Of a DNA stretch of 64,000 nt, positions 36,201 to 44,410 are shown in pieces. Source of the stretch: Legionella fallonii LLAP-10. GTDB lineage: Bacteria; Pseudomonadota; Gammaproteobacteria; Legionellales; Legionellaceae. The DNA lies in NCBI RefSeq assembly GCF_000953135.1, contig NZ_LN614827.1, positions 2,695,001-2,759,000 of the forward strand, written 5' to 3'. Both the position numbers and the translations under genes were made by a program. How positions within the stretch are numbered: position 1 is the first letter of the stretch; each line of letters starts with the position of its first letter. The notes below the pieces were generated by a model. It was not told where the DNA came from. It did no database searches and worked only from the letters and a program-made list of their open reading frames with translations.

Positions 36201-39200
36201 AATCAAAACACCGCGTATAAGCATGGCTTGAATCGCTTTTAAATTGCCCTTTTGTGCAGCCAAATGATACGGTGTAAATCCATCGGATTTACGACGAGCA
36301 TCCATTGAAGCACCCTTTTCAATCAGCTTTAACACAACCAATTCTAATTCATTTTCAAGAGCCTTATGCAAGGGAGTCATGCCATTATCTAAACTGGTAC
36401 TCACTGCAAGCGTTTCCTGGTCTAAAAGTAACATGGCAACATCAGTATGATTATTTTGAATGGCTACATAGAGTGCGAATAGCCCATTAGATAATCGGTA
36501 ATTAGAATTAGCCCCTAAGCCAAGCAAGGTTTTAATGACTTCTATATGGGCATGTTCAACAGCGATAAGAAGAGGTGTTTCTCCAGAAAACGATTTAGCA
36601 TCACATTGTAATTTTGAAGAATCATTTAGAATAATATGTCGTAGGACTGCCTCATTATTTTCACGCGCCGCAACATGGATGGGCAAATGCCCCTGATGGT
36701 CTCTAACGTTTAATTGTTTGGGATCACTAATGATTTTAATGAATTCTTCAAGCGGCAAATGACCTGCGGCATAATGAGCAACAATCGAGCCGTCTTTATC
36801 ATGTTCCAACTCAATTAATTCGAAGTCATCCTCTTCAGAAAGAAAAAGTTCATTTTCAAAACCATCAATCACAGGTATACGTAAAGCAACATAACTCTGA
36901 CCATTGATTTCAAATTGGCCAAACTCTTCAATCTTCGAAACTTCCTGAATGACCTTTTCAGATTGAATCATTGGCTTTGATTGCATATTGGGCAAGGATA
37001 AACCACATCCACCAATAACCCGGAAGGTATCGCCCGTTTGATCTGCTAGATGTTTGTTGGTAAATCCAATCAAAGTGTGTACGTAATTTTTGCAGTGATC
37101 CAGATTAGCAAGCTCAGGAATAGTTAGAATAATCTGACTGATTTTCTGAATATTTTGCTTAAGTAATTCCAACCTATTCATTTCTTTTTCATAGATTGTT
37201 TTAATGTTAAGAATGGCATTTTGTGATAAGACTAATAATTTATCTTTTGCCTTCATCTGCTGCAGTTGGTTTAATTTTTCCTCAGCTCGCTCTTCAACTT
37301 TAGTGCTTTCTAACTTTAATTCATTCATTTTATCTTGAGCAAGAGCAATGAATGAGGTGATTTTATTTAATTCCTGTTCGGCAATTTTATTAACATCTTC
37401 TTTTGCTGCATCACGCTTTTGATTTAGTGAACTTGTTTTTTGAACTATCTCTTGTTGAATCCGAATTATTTCTTGATTAATCGATGCATTTTTATTGTTT
37501 ATACCCGTAATTGCTTGATTCAATTGACTGATATTGCTAGTAACTGTTTGAACCAACTGATTCATAATTGCTTGATTAAGTGCTTTGGCCTGATGAGGTA
37601 AATTATTGAAGGTGGCTTGCTGAGTTGCCAAATGCTGTTGCTGTTGAACTATGGTTTGGTTGTACTGAACTTTAGTTTGATTATTCGAAACCAGTGCCGC
37701 ATTCAATTGACTAAGGGCTTGAGCTCCTTGCTGATTCAATTGTTGAAGTAGTGTATTAAAATGAACATCAACTTGAGTCAATTGATTTTGTTTACCCTGG
37801 TTTAAAGAAGGGATTAATTGCGTTACCTTATCCATTTCTTTTTGTTGATTTAGGATGAGTTCAGCAATTTCATTAAGGCTTTGTTCTTTTGTTTGAATTA
37901 CCTTAGAACTTAAATCGCTATAAATTTTCTCAATATCTCGCTTTGATTCTAAAATAAATTGATTGAATTGATTGCGTAACTCTTGATACTGCTCGTCCTG
38001 AATTTCATTAATAAACTCAGATTCAACTAACTCAGAGGAGGTTTGCCAACGTAATTCAAGATAATTAACACGCTCTTGCATCCAGTTTTTTAACATCACT
38101 ATTTGACTGGGAACATCAAGCGTACTGACCTCTTTTTGTTGCAGCTCTGGCATTCTTTTTTGGTATTTTTTAATCACTTGGTGCATGCCTGCCTTCATTT
38201 GACTGACAAATAAACGTAGGCAAGCACTTGCCTCGTGTACCACTCGTTCCACTTCATCTTCATTCAGCTCAGTTTTAGAATCGACAGGGATGTGCGTGGA
38301 TAGTTTTTCCCTAATCATGGTGCTGATGGTTTGACGCAAAAGCTGGGTCACAGAATCAGGTACAGATCCAATGTGCTTTTTATTAAAATACTGAGCCAAC
38401 TGATTATCCAAATTTGCTCCGTTGTTATCATTTTGGATGCGTTGCAACAATTCGCTCAATAATAGAGACATTGGATAAGTATGATGGTATCGAACTGGGA
38501 TTGGTGGCAGTGCTTTAGGGAACACAAAAGAATTATCAGGTAATTCTGATGAAAACACTGGCTTTTTGCCCATCTCATTTAAGGTGGCATAGAAATAACT
38601 CAATGATGTAGTGACTTCTAATAATTGGAAAAAAGGCTTACAAAAAGGTAACAGTGGCAATTTATTCTTAATTTCTTCGGCAAAGGCTTCATAACACTGT
38701 CGAAGACGCCTATATTCCTCGGGGTAATGACCATGCTCTTTAAGATAATTTTCGATGTACTCCTTATAATCAGGCATCATGTCTATGGTGTATTCAATAC
38801 GAAATGTCGGACGAGGAATTAAAATATTTTGATGTCGTTCAATGCCCTCTTGATAGGCAATTATGCGAAAGGAGGTCATAAAAGGCTGTTTGTATTGGCC
38901 GTTGCCCTTTTGTTCTTTAATGCCGTATTTACTCGCCATTTCTCTTAGCGAAAAATACGGTGTTCCCTTTATATTTTCTTTAAAATATTTTTTCAAATCG
39001 ACTAACATTGATCGCAAAAATTCTTCATCCAGATTTACTGTTTCATGCCATTTTTCTAAAAAGGCTTCTTCAAACATTCCTCCGTTTAAGTAACACTTCA
39101 TCCAATAATCCAGTAAACCAATGATTTTACCTATGTACGTATTACGGTACGCGGGGTGAATTACAGGGTACAAATAACCCTCATCATTAAAATGAAGACT

Positions 39201-40157
39201 AAAGAAAGGGAGGGATTTTTGTTCGTTGAATCCTTCATTAAGCTCTAGAGCAATTTGAGTAAGCTCTTTTTGGGTCATGGGGTGTTGGTGGATTGGAAAG
39301 CATAGAACATAATCATTAGCCTCTGCGTGGGTATCACTATTAACTAAATCAGTGATAGTAGCCACTTCAGTTGCAACTCCGCCTATATCTCCCCCTCCAT
39401 TTCCGCCGTTGCTTATTTTCGAGTAGGGATTATAACTGTTATAGCTGCTGGTTAAACCAGTGCTTGAGACTACGTTGCTAAATCCTGAAAGGGATATGCT
39501 GTTTCCCAATCCCATACCTGAAGTTGAATTGAATCCACCAGAACCTAATTGATTAAATTTATTATTAAATGGGTTACCAAAATTCTTAGAATTTAAAAAG
39601 GAATAAGGTCTTGATTGAAAACTGACATTGGGCTTTGATAGGCTAAAAGAACTTGATTTTTGGGATACGGGGTTAAGAGAGCGATATCGCATCCCTCCGC
39701 TATTAAGTGATGAGAAGGCTTGTGATTTTGATCTCGTTGAGTTTTGATTGGAAAATTTATTTTTATAAACTAAACCGTAAGAGGGATCTCTTCTCTGATA
39801 CGAACCAAAACTAAAATTATTTTGTGGTAAAGAACCATTACCCATTTGAGTAGGTGCCATAATCGAAGCAAAGACTCCGATAGGATTAGAGTATCTTCCT
39901 AAACCTACTAATGTCATCCCTTTTTTATATGCAGCATCAATGTAACCATCCCTCACTGTTTCTGCAATAATTGTCTTAGTATCCTTGCCTTCTCTATTTT
40001 TTTTGAAAACCCGAACCAACGGACCGGAATACTTACCTAGTCCAATGAGCGCTGATCCCTTCTTGACAGCTTGCTCTTCAACTGTCTCTTTAACAGCCTG
40101 TTCTAAACTCTCACCCTTTTCTTTCTTTTTTATTACTTCTACAACTGGCTTATACAT
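33297..40157 (-). CDS. Giant ankyrin-repeat protein with coiled-coil region
   Basis: The protein has 2286 residues. Residues 4-92 hold two copies of a unit of about 43 residues ending KKGxxLxGLGxYSxP. Residues about 95-270 are Ser/Asn/Gly-rich and disordered, and 300-640 have unknown structure. Residues about 700-1060 are Gln/Asn-rich coiled coil. About 25 ankyrin repeats follow in two blocks, at about 1125-1650 and 1860-2245 (typical unit DSRGYTPLHYAAEFGHVRMI). Ankyrin repeats bind proteins, and in Legionella many such proteins are effectors. No signal peptide is visible. The start has GGAG at long spacing. Confidence 0.85.
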   Translation of the reverse strand: MYKPVVEVIKKKEKGESLEQAVKETVEEQAVKKGSALIGLGKYSGPLVRVFKKNREGKDTKTIIAETVRDGYIDAAYKKGMTLVGLGRYSNPIGVFASIMAPTQMGNGSLPQNNFSFGSYQRRDPSYGLVYKNKFSNQNSTRSKSQAFSSLNSGGMRYRSLNPVSQKSSSFSLSKPNVSFQSRPYSFLNSKNFGNPFNNKFNQLGSGGFNSTSGMGLGNSISLSGFSNVVSSTGLTSSYNSYNPYSKISNGGNGGGDIGGVATEVATITDLVNSDTHAEANDYVLCFPIHQHPMTQKELTQIALELNEGFNEQKSLPFFSLHFNDEGYLYPVIHPAYRNTYIGKIIGLLDYWMKCYLNGGMFEEAFLEKWHETVNLDEEFLRSMLVDLKKYFKENIKGTPYFSLREMASKYGIKEQKGNGQYKQPFMTSFRIIAYQEGIERHQNILIPRPTFRIEYTIDMMPDYKEYIENYLKEHGHYPEEYRRLRQCYEAFAEEIKNKLPLLPFCKPFFQLLEVTTSLSYFYATLNEMGKKPVFSSELPDNSFVFPKALPPIPVRYHHTYPMSLLLSELLQRIQNDNNGANLDNQLAQYFNKKHIGSVPDSVTQLLRQTISTMIREKLSTHIPVDSKTELNEDEVERVVHEASACLRLFVSQMKAGMHQVIKKYQKRMPELQQKEVSTLDVPSQIVMLKNWMQERVNYLELRWQTSSELVESEFINEIQDEQYQELRNQFNQFILESKRDIEKIYSDLSSKVIQTKEQSLNEIAELILNQQKEMDKVTQLIPSLNQGKQNQLTQVDVHFNTLLQQLNQQGAQALSQLNAALVSNNQTKVQYNQTIVQQQQHLATQQATFNNLPHQAKALNQAIMNQLVQTVTSNISQLNQAITGINNKNASINQEIIRIQQEIVQKTSSLNQKRDAAKEDVNKIAEQELNKITSFIALAQDKMNELKLESTKVEERAEEKLNQLQQMKAKDKLLVLSQNAILNIKTIYEKEMNRLELLKQNIQKISQIILTIPELANLDHCKNYVHTLIGFTNKHLADQTGDTFRVIGGCGLSLPNMQSKPMIQSEKVIQEVSKIEEFGQFEINGQSYVALRIPVIDGFENELFLSEEDDFELIELEHDKDGSIVAHYAAGHLPLEEFIKIISDPKQLNVRDHQGHLPIHVAARENNEAVLRHIILNDSSKLQCDAKSFSGETPLLIAVEHAHIEVIKTLLGLGANSNYRLSNGLFALYVAIQNNHTDVAMLLLDQETLAVSTSLDNGMTPLHKALENELELVVLKLIEKGASMDARRKSDGFTPYHLAAQKGNLKAIQAMLIRGVLIDLPLESGKTALHLAAAMGHMEIVKFLLSKGAAIDARTNSQDTALMLAIQSGQMEVAYLLASTATVNAVNRQDESASLLALKSGMPMVADLILARGENPLIKDKQGHDCLYYLVRNGDYQRFTQLNLKIKWDVNAEYDGQSLVAIAAQRGHFMLVYALLDEGAEYKSTNKSMQLIHYAVMANETSYVREWLQKKDLSSGWLNDHSLAYLAAQYGADAVLDLFLKAMSLEEIEKQELLSAAIESSQVEPVEKILMKTKNLNRALDEKGNTALHKAVSTGSIAQVTLLLERGCDPRVVNLLKQTVFHLAVILEDSDMLKVLLDKVSLNDWPQDLVTRVNESKSLALIKVMDKYKGPLCTKSIDKEEENQSVSSSKIEPTSLNETLTDSLKELNELISDCNFDEAAELIESDSSLQLLILKDPTLNLMVHLFENIDLAIEIMGHTATADNLLRALKKIGFNPAMTLGRHNVLSTLIAKVSDEVVAYRLRLLTTHFPESLPHLIRDEVIPGVSMVQMILQRGKIKLFEQLSDLAPKSDSTDSVSGGIKYSPLHEATRGDQYEVVHFLLRTTPVDQLSQNRETAFMLAVANNNIRLMELLLRNGANPDQTDRYGRNALHYAIDGKHDEASAFLLPLIRNKNLPDRDGLTPLMLASEKGLINIVRRLCSETMDTEQVTKKGFNALHLAAIGGHEEVVTHLVNSGYPIDKPESHSSDKNICLKRTALHLAAQRGKVSVVAQLINLGASMDYADVEGNTVCEHAVMSNDPEMLQFIQQLPAFHQKEHDKKLVESASRFDNDSILNEFILDDVSLGSVNDHGYSPLHLAAIQGAHKAAQVLLSSSDVDSNLPDSRGYTPLHYAAEFGHVRMITMLENAGVLLDAENNQGETPLFLACKRGKLGAVVKLLHLGANEKLGNKEGISPGQIALNHGHTEIAKRLGNAKSSLSHSFTFFKESKQEDTVLISPQQQTTYENN

Positions 40158-40303
40158 AGTAATCTAGATCTCCAAGACAGGCTGGTAAGCGATTTTAAGA
40201 TCGTAAAAGACCAGCGACGCATTAATCCCCACATTTTCCAATGCATGCATATCATTAATTTTTGGATTGGGAGTATATAGCATCCATCAAACACAGTGTA
40301 CCC

Positions 40304-40321
40304 GTAGAAATACCCTATGAT
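40304..40321 (+). promoter_or_regulatory. Repeated promoter/operator-like element, copy 3
   Basis: GTAGAAATAC (40304-40313) is followed two bases later by TATGAT, the same layout as at 18399 and 22529. It lies between the ankyrin gene and the divergent LuxR gene and could serve either. Confidence 0.45.
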
Positions 40322-40365
40322 TATTAATAAATCACTATATCGACTGCTACTTTTGTATACTAATT

Positions 40366-40391
40366 CGGTCACTCTAGTCGGTCACTCTAGT
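40366..40391. repeat. Tandem 13-base direct repeat
   Basis: CGGTCACTCTAGT occurs twice in perfect tandem about 50 bases before the LuxR gene. It could be an activator half-site pair or a replication slippage product. Apart from this and the GTAGAAATAC element, the 281-base gap 40158-40438 shows nothing clear. Confidence 0.6.
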
Positions 40392-40438
40392 ATTTTACAA
40401 AAAACCGTAAATAGTTTAGAATTTATACAGAGGTGTTT

Positions 40439-41239
40439 ATGAGAAAGACGCAGCATTCCACATTTTCTGTCGCAGCAGCTCAATTTATCAATGAGATGAG
40501 CAAACCGCTCCATCAATATGGCCTAACTAATTTCATGCATGACATGACCTATGGACAAGGTCAAATCACCATGTTGGTTAATAACAAACAGATTATGCAG
40601 TTTTATGCGAGCAATAAAATTCCCATGTTATGTACAGATGATTCAGGAAGAACCCTGAACGATGGTGTATACCTCAATAAAATATTGGAAGCGCAGTTTA
40701 GGGATTGCTCTATCTTGATGCCAATTATGGTTAAAGTGGCAAAGCAATTTGGTCAACAATTTGGGAAAAATTCAGTGCATATCGTTATTCGAGAAGAGGA
40801 TTGCCAACACCTTTATTCATTGTTTTTTGAACAAGACGAACATGATTTTTTGCATTGGATTGTTAATAATGGCCAATTACTACATGATTTTATCGAGAAT
40901 TATAATTTAATTGCAAAGGAGCTTGTTTTAGAAGCGAAGTCACCAGAAAATAGAATTGTTTTGCCTAATTTTAGTGATATCGGACCTTCTGCTGAGAGAA
41001 CTCAACCTCGAGTAAGAATATTTCATGAAACAATGCATGTGCCCATTTATTTATCCCCACAACAAAATAGATGTCTTAAATTACTGATGCAAGGTAAATC
41101 TACAAAAGAAACTGCAAAAGTTCTTCAGCTTTCTGTGCGCACAGTCGAGCACTATTTTGAACGAATCCGAGAATTACTAGGATGTAGAACCAATAAAGAA
41201 ATAATTGCCATGTATATCCATCAATTTCTTAAAAATTAA
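40439..41239 (+). CDS. LuxR-family transcriptional regulator
   Basis: The 266-residue protein starts at the ATG at 40439, which has GAGGTG at good spacing; the GTG at 40433 is less likely. The C-terminus is a LuxR helix-turn-helix (LSPQQNRCLKLLMQGKSTKE, SVRTVEHYFERIRELLGC). The N-terminal 190 residues form a sensor-like domain with alternating helices and strands (HDMTYGQGQITMLVNNKQIM). Its DNA-binding domain is very similar to those of the proteins at 18488 and 29471. It is divergent from the ankyrin gene, making control of that operon plausible. Confidence 0.83.
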   Translation: MRKTQHSTFSVAAAQFINEMSKPLHQYGLTNFMHDMTYGQGQITMLVNNKQIMQFYASNKIPMLCTDDSGRTLNDGVYLNKILEAQFRDCSILMPIMVKVAKQFGQQFGKNSVHIVIREEDCQHLYSLFFEQDEHDFLHWIVNNGQLLHDFIENYNLIAKELVLEAKSPENRIVLPNFSDIGPSAERTQPRVRIFHETMHVPIYLSPQQNRCLKLLMQGKSTKETAKVLQLSVRTVEHYFERIRELLGCRTNKEIIAMYIHQFLKN

Positions 41240-41328
41240 GTAAATTCACTCCATTATATTAGTAGCCTTGAATCATATTGTTACCGCGAGTTCATTTAAA
41301 TTTGTCTTAAGGCAGGGTCCTTACAACC

Positions 41329-41358
41329 TAATGATGACAATTCTCTTAAACATCATTA
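41329..41358. other. Inverted repeat between convergent genes
   Basis: TAATGATG and CATCATTA arms of 8 bases flank a 14-base loop, between the LuxR stop and the convergent CxxC/GHGG gene. There is no T run, so a terminator role is uncertain. Confidence 0.35.
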
Positions 41359-41397
41359 AGGAAATAACTCAATTTATTTTTTGCTATCCTAATCCTA

Positions 41398-42066
41398 TCA
41401 TTTCCATGGTTTTGGACCACTAATGTCGGATGGATTTGGGGATTTATACTGATTTCCCGTTTCTTGTTTCGATTCAAATACAGTATTTTGCCCCTTACTT
41501 GGCATTGGTCCCATTTCGGTGGTTAATATATTCTTATCAAGTAATCGTTGTACAAAGGCATCAAATAGTTTTGGATTTGAAATCGTAACCTTTAATTCAT
41601 TTCCTACCTGGTTTAACTGCATTTGATTTGCAGCAACAGAGAAATCTTTCTTAAACTCATTAAATTCTTGTTTAATTGCCTCAAAAACCTTTTGAAGAGC
41701 AATATTTTGATCCGGTGAAAGATCGCCTTTACCTGAAAATAAAATAACTCCTTGCTCCATATCAATTTTTACAGATATTAAAGCATCTGGAATATTAAAT
41801 TCAAAAGCCAAGTCATCTGGTTTTAGCCAAAGAGTACTTTTCCCTAAAGACTTTTCCAAATCAATTGAAATAGGTTTATTAGTAGTTGCTTGAACATTGG
41901 TAAGTGACTCATTTTTATCAGAAGAACCACCTGATCCACCACCAGAACCCCCATGTCCTTTGCATGTAGGTGAACCCATCGCTCGGCAAATACCACAAGG
42001 ATTGTTATTGAGTGCTGATTTGCGTTGATCCAGATTTGGTTCTGGTTTTAATTGATTCGAAGCCAT
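41398..42066 (-). CDS. CxxC/GHGG-type protein, paralogue of the one at 25018
   Basis: The 222-residue protein has an N-terminal CGICRAMGSPTCKGHGG followed by a Gly/Ser linker (residues about 37-50). A core domain carries LSPDQNIALQKVFEAIKQEF and NPKLFDAFVQRLLDKN, and the end is SGPKPWK. The Cys/His spacing is zinc-ribbon-like (inference). The core aligns with that of the 25018 protein (LTEEQREELKKFIEAITKEF; TLALYDGFIQRLANN). It is divergent from a serine hydrolase gene, with a palindrome between them. Function is unknown. Confidence 0.78.
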   Translation of the reverse strand: MASNQLKPEPNLDQRKSALNNNPCGICRAMGSPTCKGHGGSGGGSGGSSDKNESLTNVQATTNKPISIDLEKSLGKSTLWLKPDDLAFEFNIPDALISVKIDMEQGVILFSGKGDLSPDQNIALQKVFEAIKQEFNEFKKDFSVAANQMQLNQVGNELKVTISNPKLFDAFVQRLLDKNILTTEMGPMPSKGQNTVFESKQETGNQYKSPNPSDISGPKPWK

Positions 42067-42124
42067 CTTATCACCTTTTAGTTTGTATTATGTGTAATTA
42101 TAGAACATTTGGTGCTTTCTAAAT

Positions 42125-42142
42125 TAGGGTATGAATACCCTA
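42125..42142. promoter_or_regulatory. Perfect palindrome in a divergent promoter region
   Basis: TAGGGTAT and ATACCCTA are separated by GA, an 18-base operator-like palindrome. It touches the -35 position of a promoter whose TATAAT lies at 42164-42169, before the serine hydrolase. Its core GTATGAATAC resembles the GTAGAAATAC elements. It could control both divergent genes. Confidence 0.55.
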
Positions 42143-42163
42143 TTTTTGCATTTGAGTTGTGTC

Positions 42164-42169
42164 TATAAT
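42164..42169 (+). promoter_or_regulatory. Probable -10 box for the serine hydrolase at 42199
   Basis: A perfect TATAAT lies 17 bases after TATTTT, within CTATAATTA. The same CTATAATTA context occurs at 27663, 44301 and 56774 upstream of other serine hydrolase genes or remnants. Confidence 0.45.
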
Positions 42170-42198
42170 TAATACATCGTAGGGTAACTTTCGTTGAT

Positions 42199-44280
42199 AT
42201 GCCTAACTTACCATCTAAAGAAATAATACAAGAAATAACAGAGTCTGCTCATATTCCAGCCATAGGTTATGCTTATGTCGAACCCAAAAAAGACAGCGAA
42301 CATGAATTTGCAAGCAATTCATTTTCTTTCGGCAAAAAAAACGCCACCGAGACTAAGAATAGCGTAAATGCTGATACCCGATTTCCAGCAGCATCTTTGA
42401 GTAAAGTTGTATTCACATATTTGGTGCTACAGTTGGTCAATGAAGGATATATCGAGTTGGATGAACCATTACATAAAATTCTGCAATATGAACGATTCAA
42501 GATAAATGATGAATATCCTGAAAAGGCCAAACAATTAACAGCTCGGCACGTTTTGTCACATACTACAGGCCTGCCAAATGTGGAGCCAGATTTATCATCA
42601 AAGTTATCGTTTGATGATAAATCAATACTGGGCACGAAATACTCCTATTCAGGCGAAGCTTTTATTTACTTACAAAAAGTCATCGAGACTCAAATGAGTA
42701 AAGTTTTAAAGCGAGAGGTTGATTTAGAGATGCTGGCTAAAAAATATGTGTTTGACCCCCTAGAGATGGGGCATTCCACATTTTTGCCACAACGAGAGGA
42801 CGACACCGAGATTGTAGCGGTTCATAGTCATCTAGGAAAACCAATTTCAATCCATGAGAGCATTCCTCACCTTAGGTATGATCTGGAATTGAGGTCATCA
42901 TTGTCTGATCTCAGTCAAGCTGAAAAAGGTAAAATTTATTTATCTGAAAATCCTCGTGAGTACTATATAAAAGGAATGAGTGGGCCAGCTCCTATTCCTC
43001 TTGAAATTGATTTAACAAATTTAACAACAAAACTTAATAATCGTTCATTCAGAAGCGATATCTTGGCGATGACTTCAAAAGCTAGTCATACCCCTCATCT
43101 TAATGCTGCTGGATCACTGCTTACAACGGCAGATGATTTTTCGAAATTTATGGCTGCTTGGTTAAAGAATATGAATGCTCCCACCTTCAGACAAGCATTT
43201 GAACCAGGGTATTACCTCTCTTTGATGTCCATTACTTCATTTGATAAATTGGAAATAAGTAAGCTAGACCAAAAACCTTATCTTATAAAAGATGACCAAG
43301 GTAAATATAAACTTTGGGGATATAAAGAAAATAAATGGCAACTTACAGATATTGGCAATTTAGAGGTTAAATTTGAATGGAAACAGGATGTAACAGTATT
43401 CATTTCACCAAAAGATGAAATTTTCAATACATTAAAAAATAATCACACTCCAAAATGCGGTTTAGGTTGGCATATATATAAAAATAAAGAAAAAGAAGAT
43501 GAGGTAATTGCCTATCAATATGGGGAAAACACGGATATGCGATCTTTTGTTGCTATCAACGTGGACAATAAAAAAGGGGTTGCAATTTTTACTAATTCGG
43601 AACATGGGATGTGTGTTGGAAACCAACTATTGAGAGACCCTATTGGTAATATGCAAGCAGTATTTAAAAATCTGAATTATAGTCAAAGCGATGAGCTAGG
43701 ATGGCAAGAAATGCTTGAAGGTGAGATTGCTGAAGATAAAGGCAACTTTGCTAAAGATCGGGGCAACGTTGAAGAGGCTAGGCGTTGTTTTGCAAAGGCT
43801 AGAAGTAATTTTGAAAAAGCCCTTGAGCGATCGCCTGCGGACGAATACAAACAAAGGCGTTTGGAATGGTTTAATGCAGTACATTCATCCAATCCAGAAA
43901 ATCAAGAATTTAACCACCGATTGGAAACGTTTGTAGGAAAATACAAGAACCCCCACGAAGTAATAGAGATATCAATCAGAGATGGCAATTTAATACACAA
44001 GCAATTTGGTCATGAAACTAAGCTTGTACGAATATCAGAGACCAACTTTGTAACTGAAAAGAATCAATCTTTCCAATTAAGCATTAAAGAAGGTCAGATG
44101 AGCGTTCTTTCTATTGAGGGTTGGAAGAAATCACTAGATAAACAGCCCATGCAAAAATCACAATTTGAATATAAGAATGCTGTTACAGAATTGAGAGAAT
44201 CTCATCCTGATTATTTAGAATCCACAAGGGCAAAAGAAGAAGAAATACATTCAACAACCAATCCACATTGGAAGCAATAA
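42199..44280 (+). CDS. Large serine hydrolase, beta-lactamase fold, with TPR-like and DUF3471-like regions
   Basis: In this 693-residue protein SLSK lies near residue 70, VLSHTTGLP near 117, and YSG stands at the second-motif site. The usual His-x-Gly third motif reads QYGENTDMRS, so catalysis may be altered. An insert at about residues 215-290 and 340-415 enlarges the fold. Residues about 515-560 are helical (EEARRCFAKARSNFEKALER), TPR-like, followed by a DUF3471-like beta domain. The end is acidic/Lys-rich without a Pro/Lys tail as clear as in its paralogues. It is divergent from the CxxC/GHGG gene. Confidence 0.78.
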   Translation: MPNLPSKEIIQEITESAHIPAIGYAYVEPKKDSEHEFASNSFSFGKKNATETKNSVNADTRFPAASLSKVVFTYLVLQLVNEGYIELDEPLHKILQYERFKINDEYPEKAKQLTARHVLSHTTGLPNVEPDLSSKLSFDDKSILGTKYSYSGEAFIYLQKVIETQMSKVLKREVDLEMLAKKYVFDPLEMGHSTFLPQREDDTEIVAVHSHLGKPISIHESIPHLRYDLELRSSLSDLSQAEKGKIYLSENPREYYIKGMSGPAPIPLEIDLTNLTTKLNNRSFRSDILAMTSKASHTPHLNAAGSLLTTADDFSKFMAAWLKNMNAPTFRQAFEPGYYLSLMSITSFDKLEISKLDQKPYLIKDDQGKYKLWGYKENKWQLTDIGNLEVKFEWKQDVTVFISPKDEIFNTLKNNHTPKCGLGWHIYKNKEKEDEVIAYQYGENTDMRSFVAINVDNKKGVAIFTNSEHGMCVGNQLLRDPIGNMQAVFKNLNYSQSDELGWQEMLEGEIAEDKGNFAKDRGNVEEARRCFAKARSNFEKALERSPADEYKQRRLEWFNAVHSSNPENQEFNHRLETFVGKYKNPHEVIEISIRDGNLIHKQFGHETKLVRISETNFVTEKNQSFQLSIKEGQMSVLSIEGWKKSLDKQPMQKSQFEYKNAVTELRESHPDYLESTRAKEEEIHSTTNPHWKQ

Positions 44281-44410
44281 GATGAATCAAATCAACTACT
44301 CTATAATTAGATAAAATTCGATTTGATTGCGGTATCAGAGTTTAATTATGCAAAGTAAACTGAAACACTAATTGAACAAGCCAAGATTCCAGGTATATCA
44401 CTTGCTACAG
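44281..44410 (+). pseudogene. Truncated duplicate of a serine hydrolase promoter and N-terminus
   Basis: About 130 bases nearly repeat 56752-56882: the promoter with CTATAATTAGATAAAATTC, the ATG at 44348 and roughly the first 20 codons. A single missing base near 44362 (AAACTGAAAC against AAACTAGAAAC) breaks the frame. The similarity stops at about 44410, where a GNAT fragment begins. Confidence 0.75.

Noticed and set aside
40139..40372. 77-codon minus-strand ORF upstream of the ankyrin gene
   Set aside because: Composition is not protein-like (many Trp, Cys and Ser in irregular order), it overlaps the ankyrin start, and the region holds promoter-like elements.
40366..40391. Tandem repeat as an attachment site of a mobile element
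   Set aside because: There is no integrase, tRNA end or distant second copy that I could find in the window.
43683..43936. ORFs on both strands and another frame within the serine hydrolase at 42199
   Set aside because: They are shadows of a Lys/Glu/Ala-rich helical repeat region of the real gene and have no start signals of their own.
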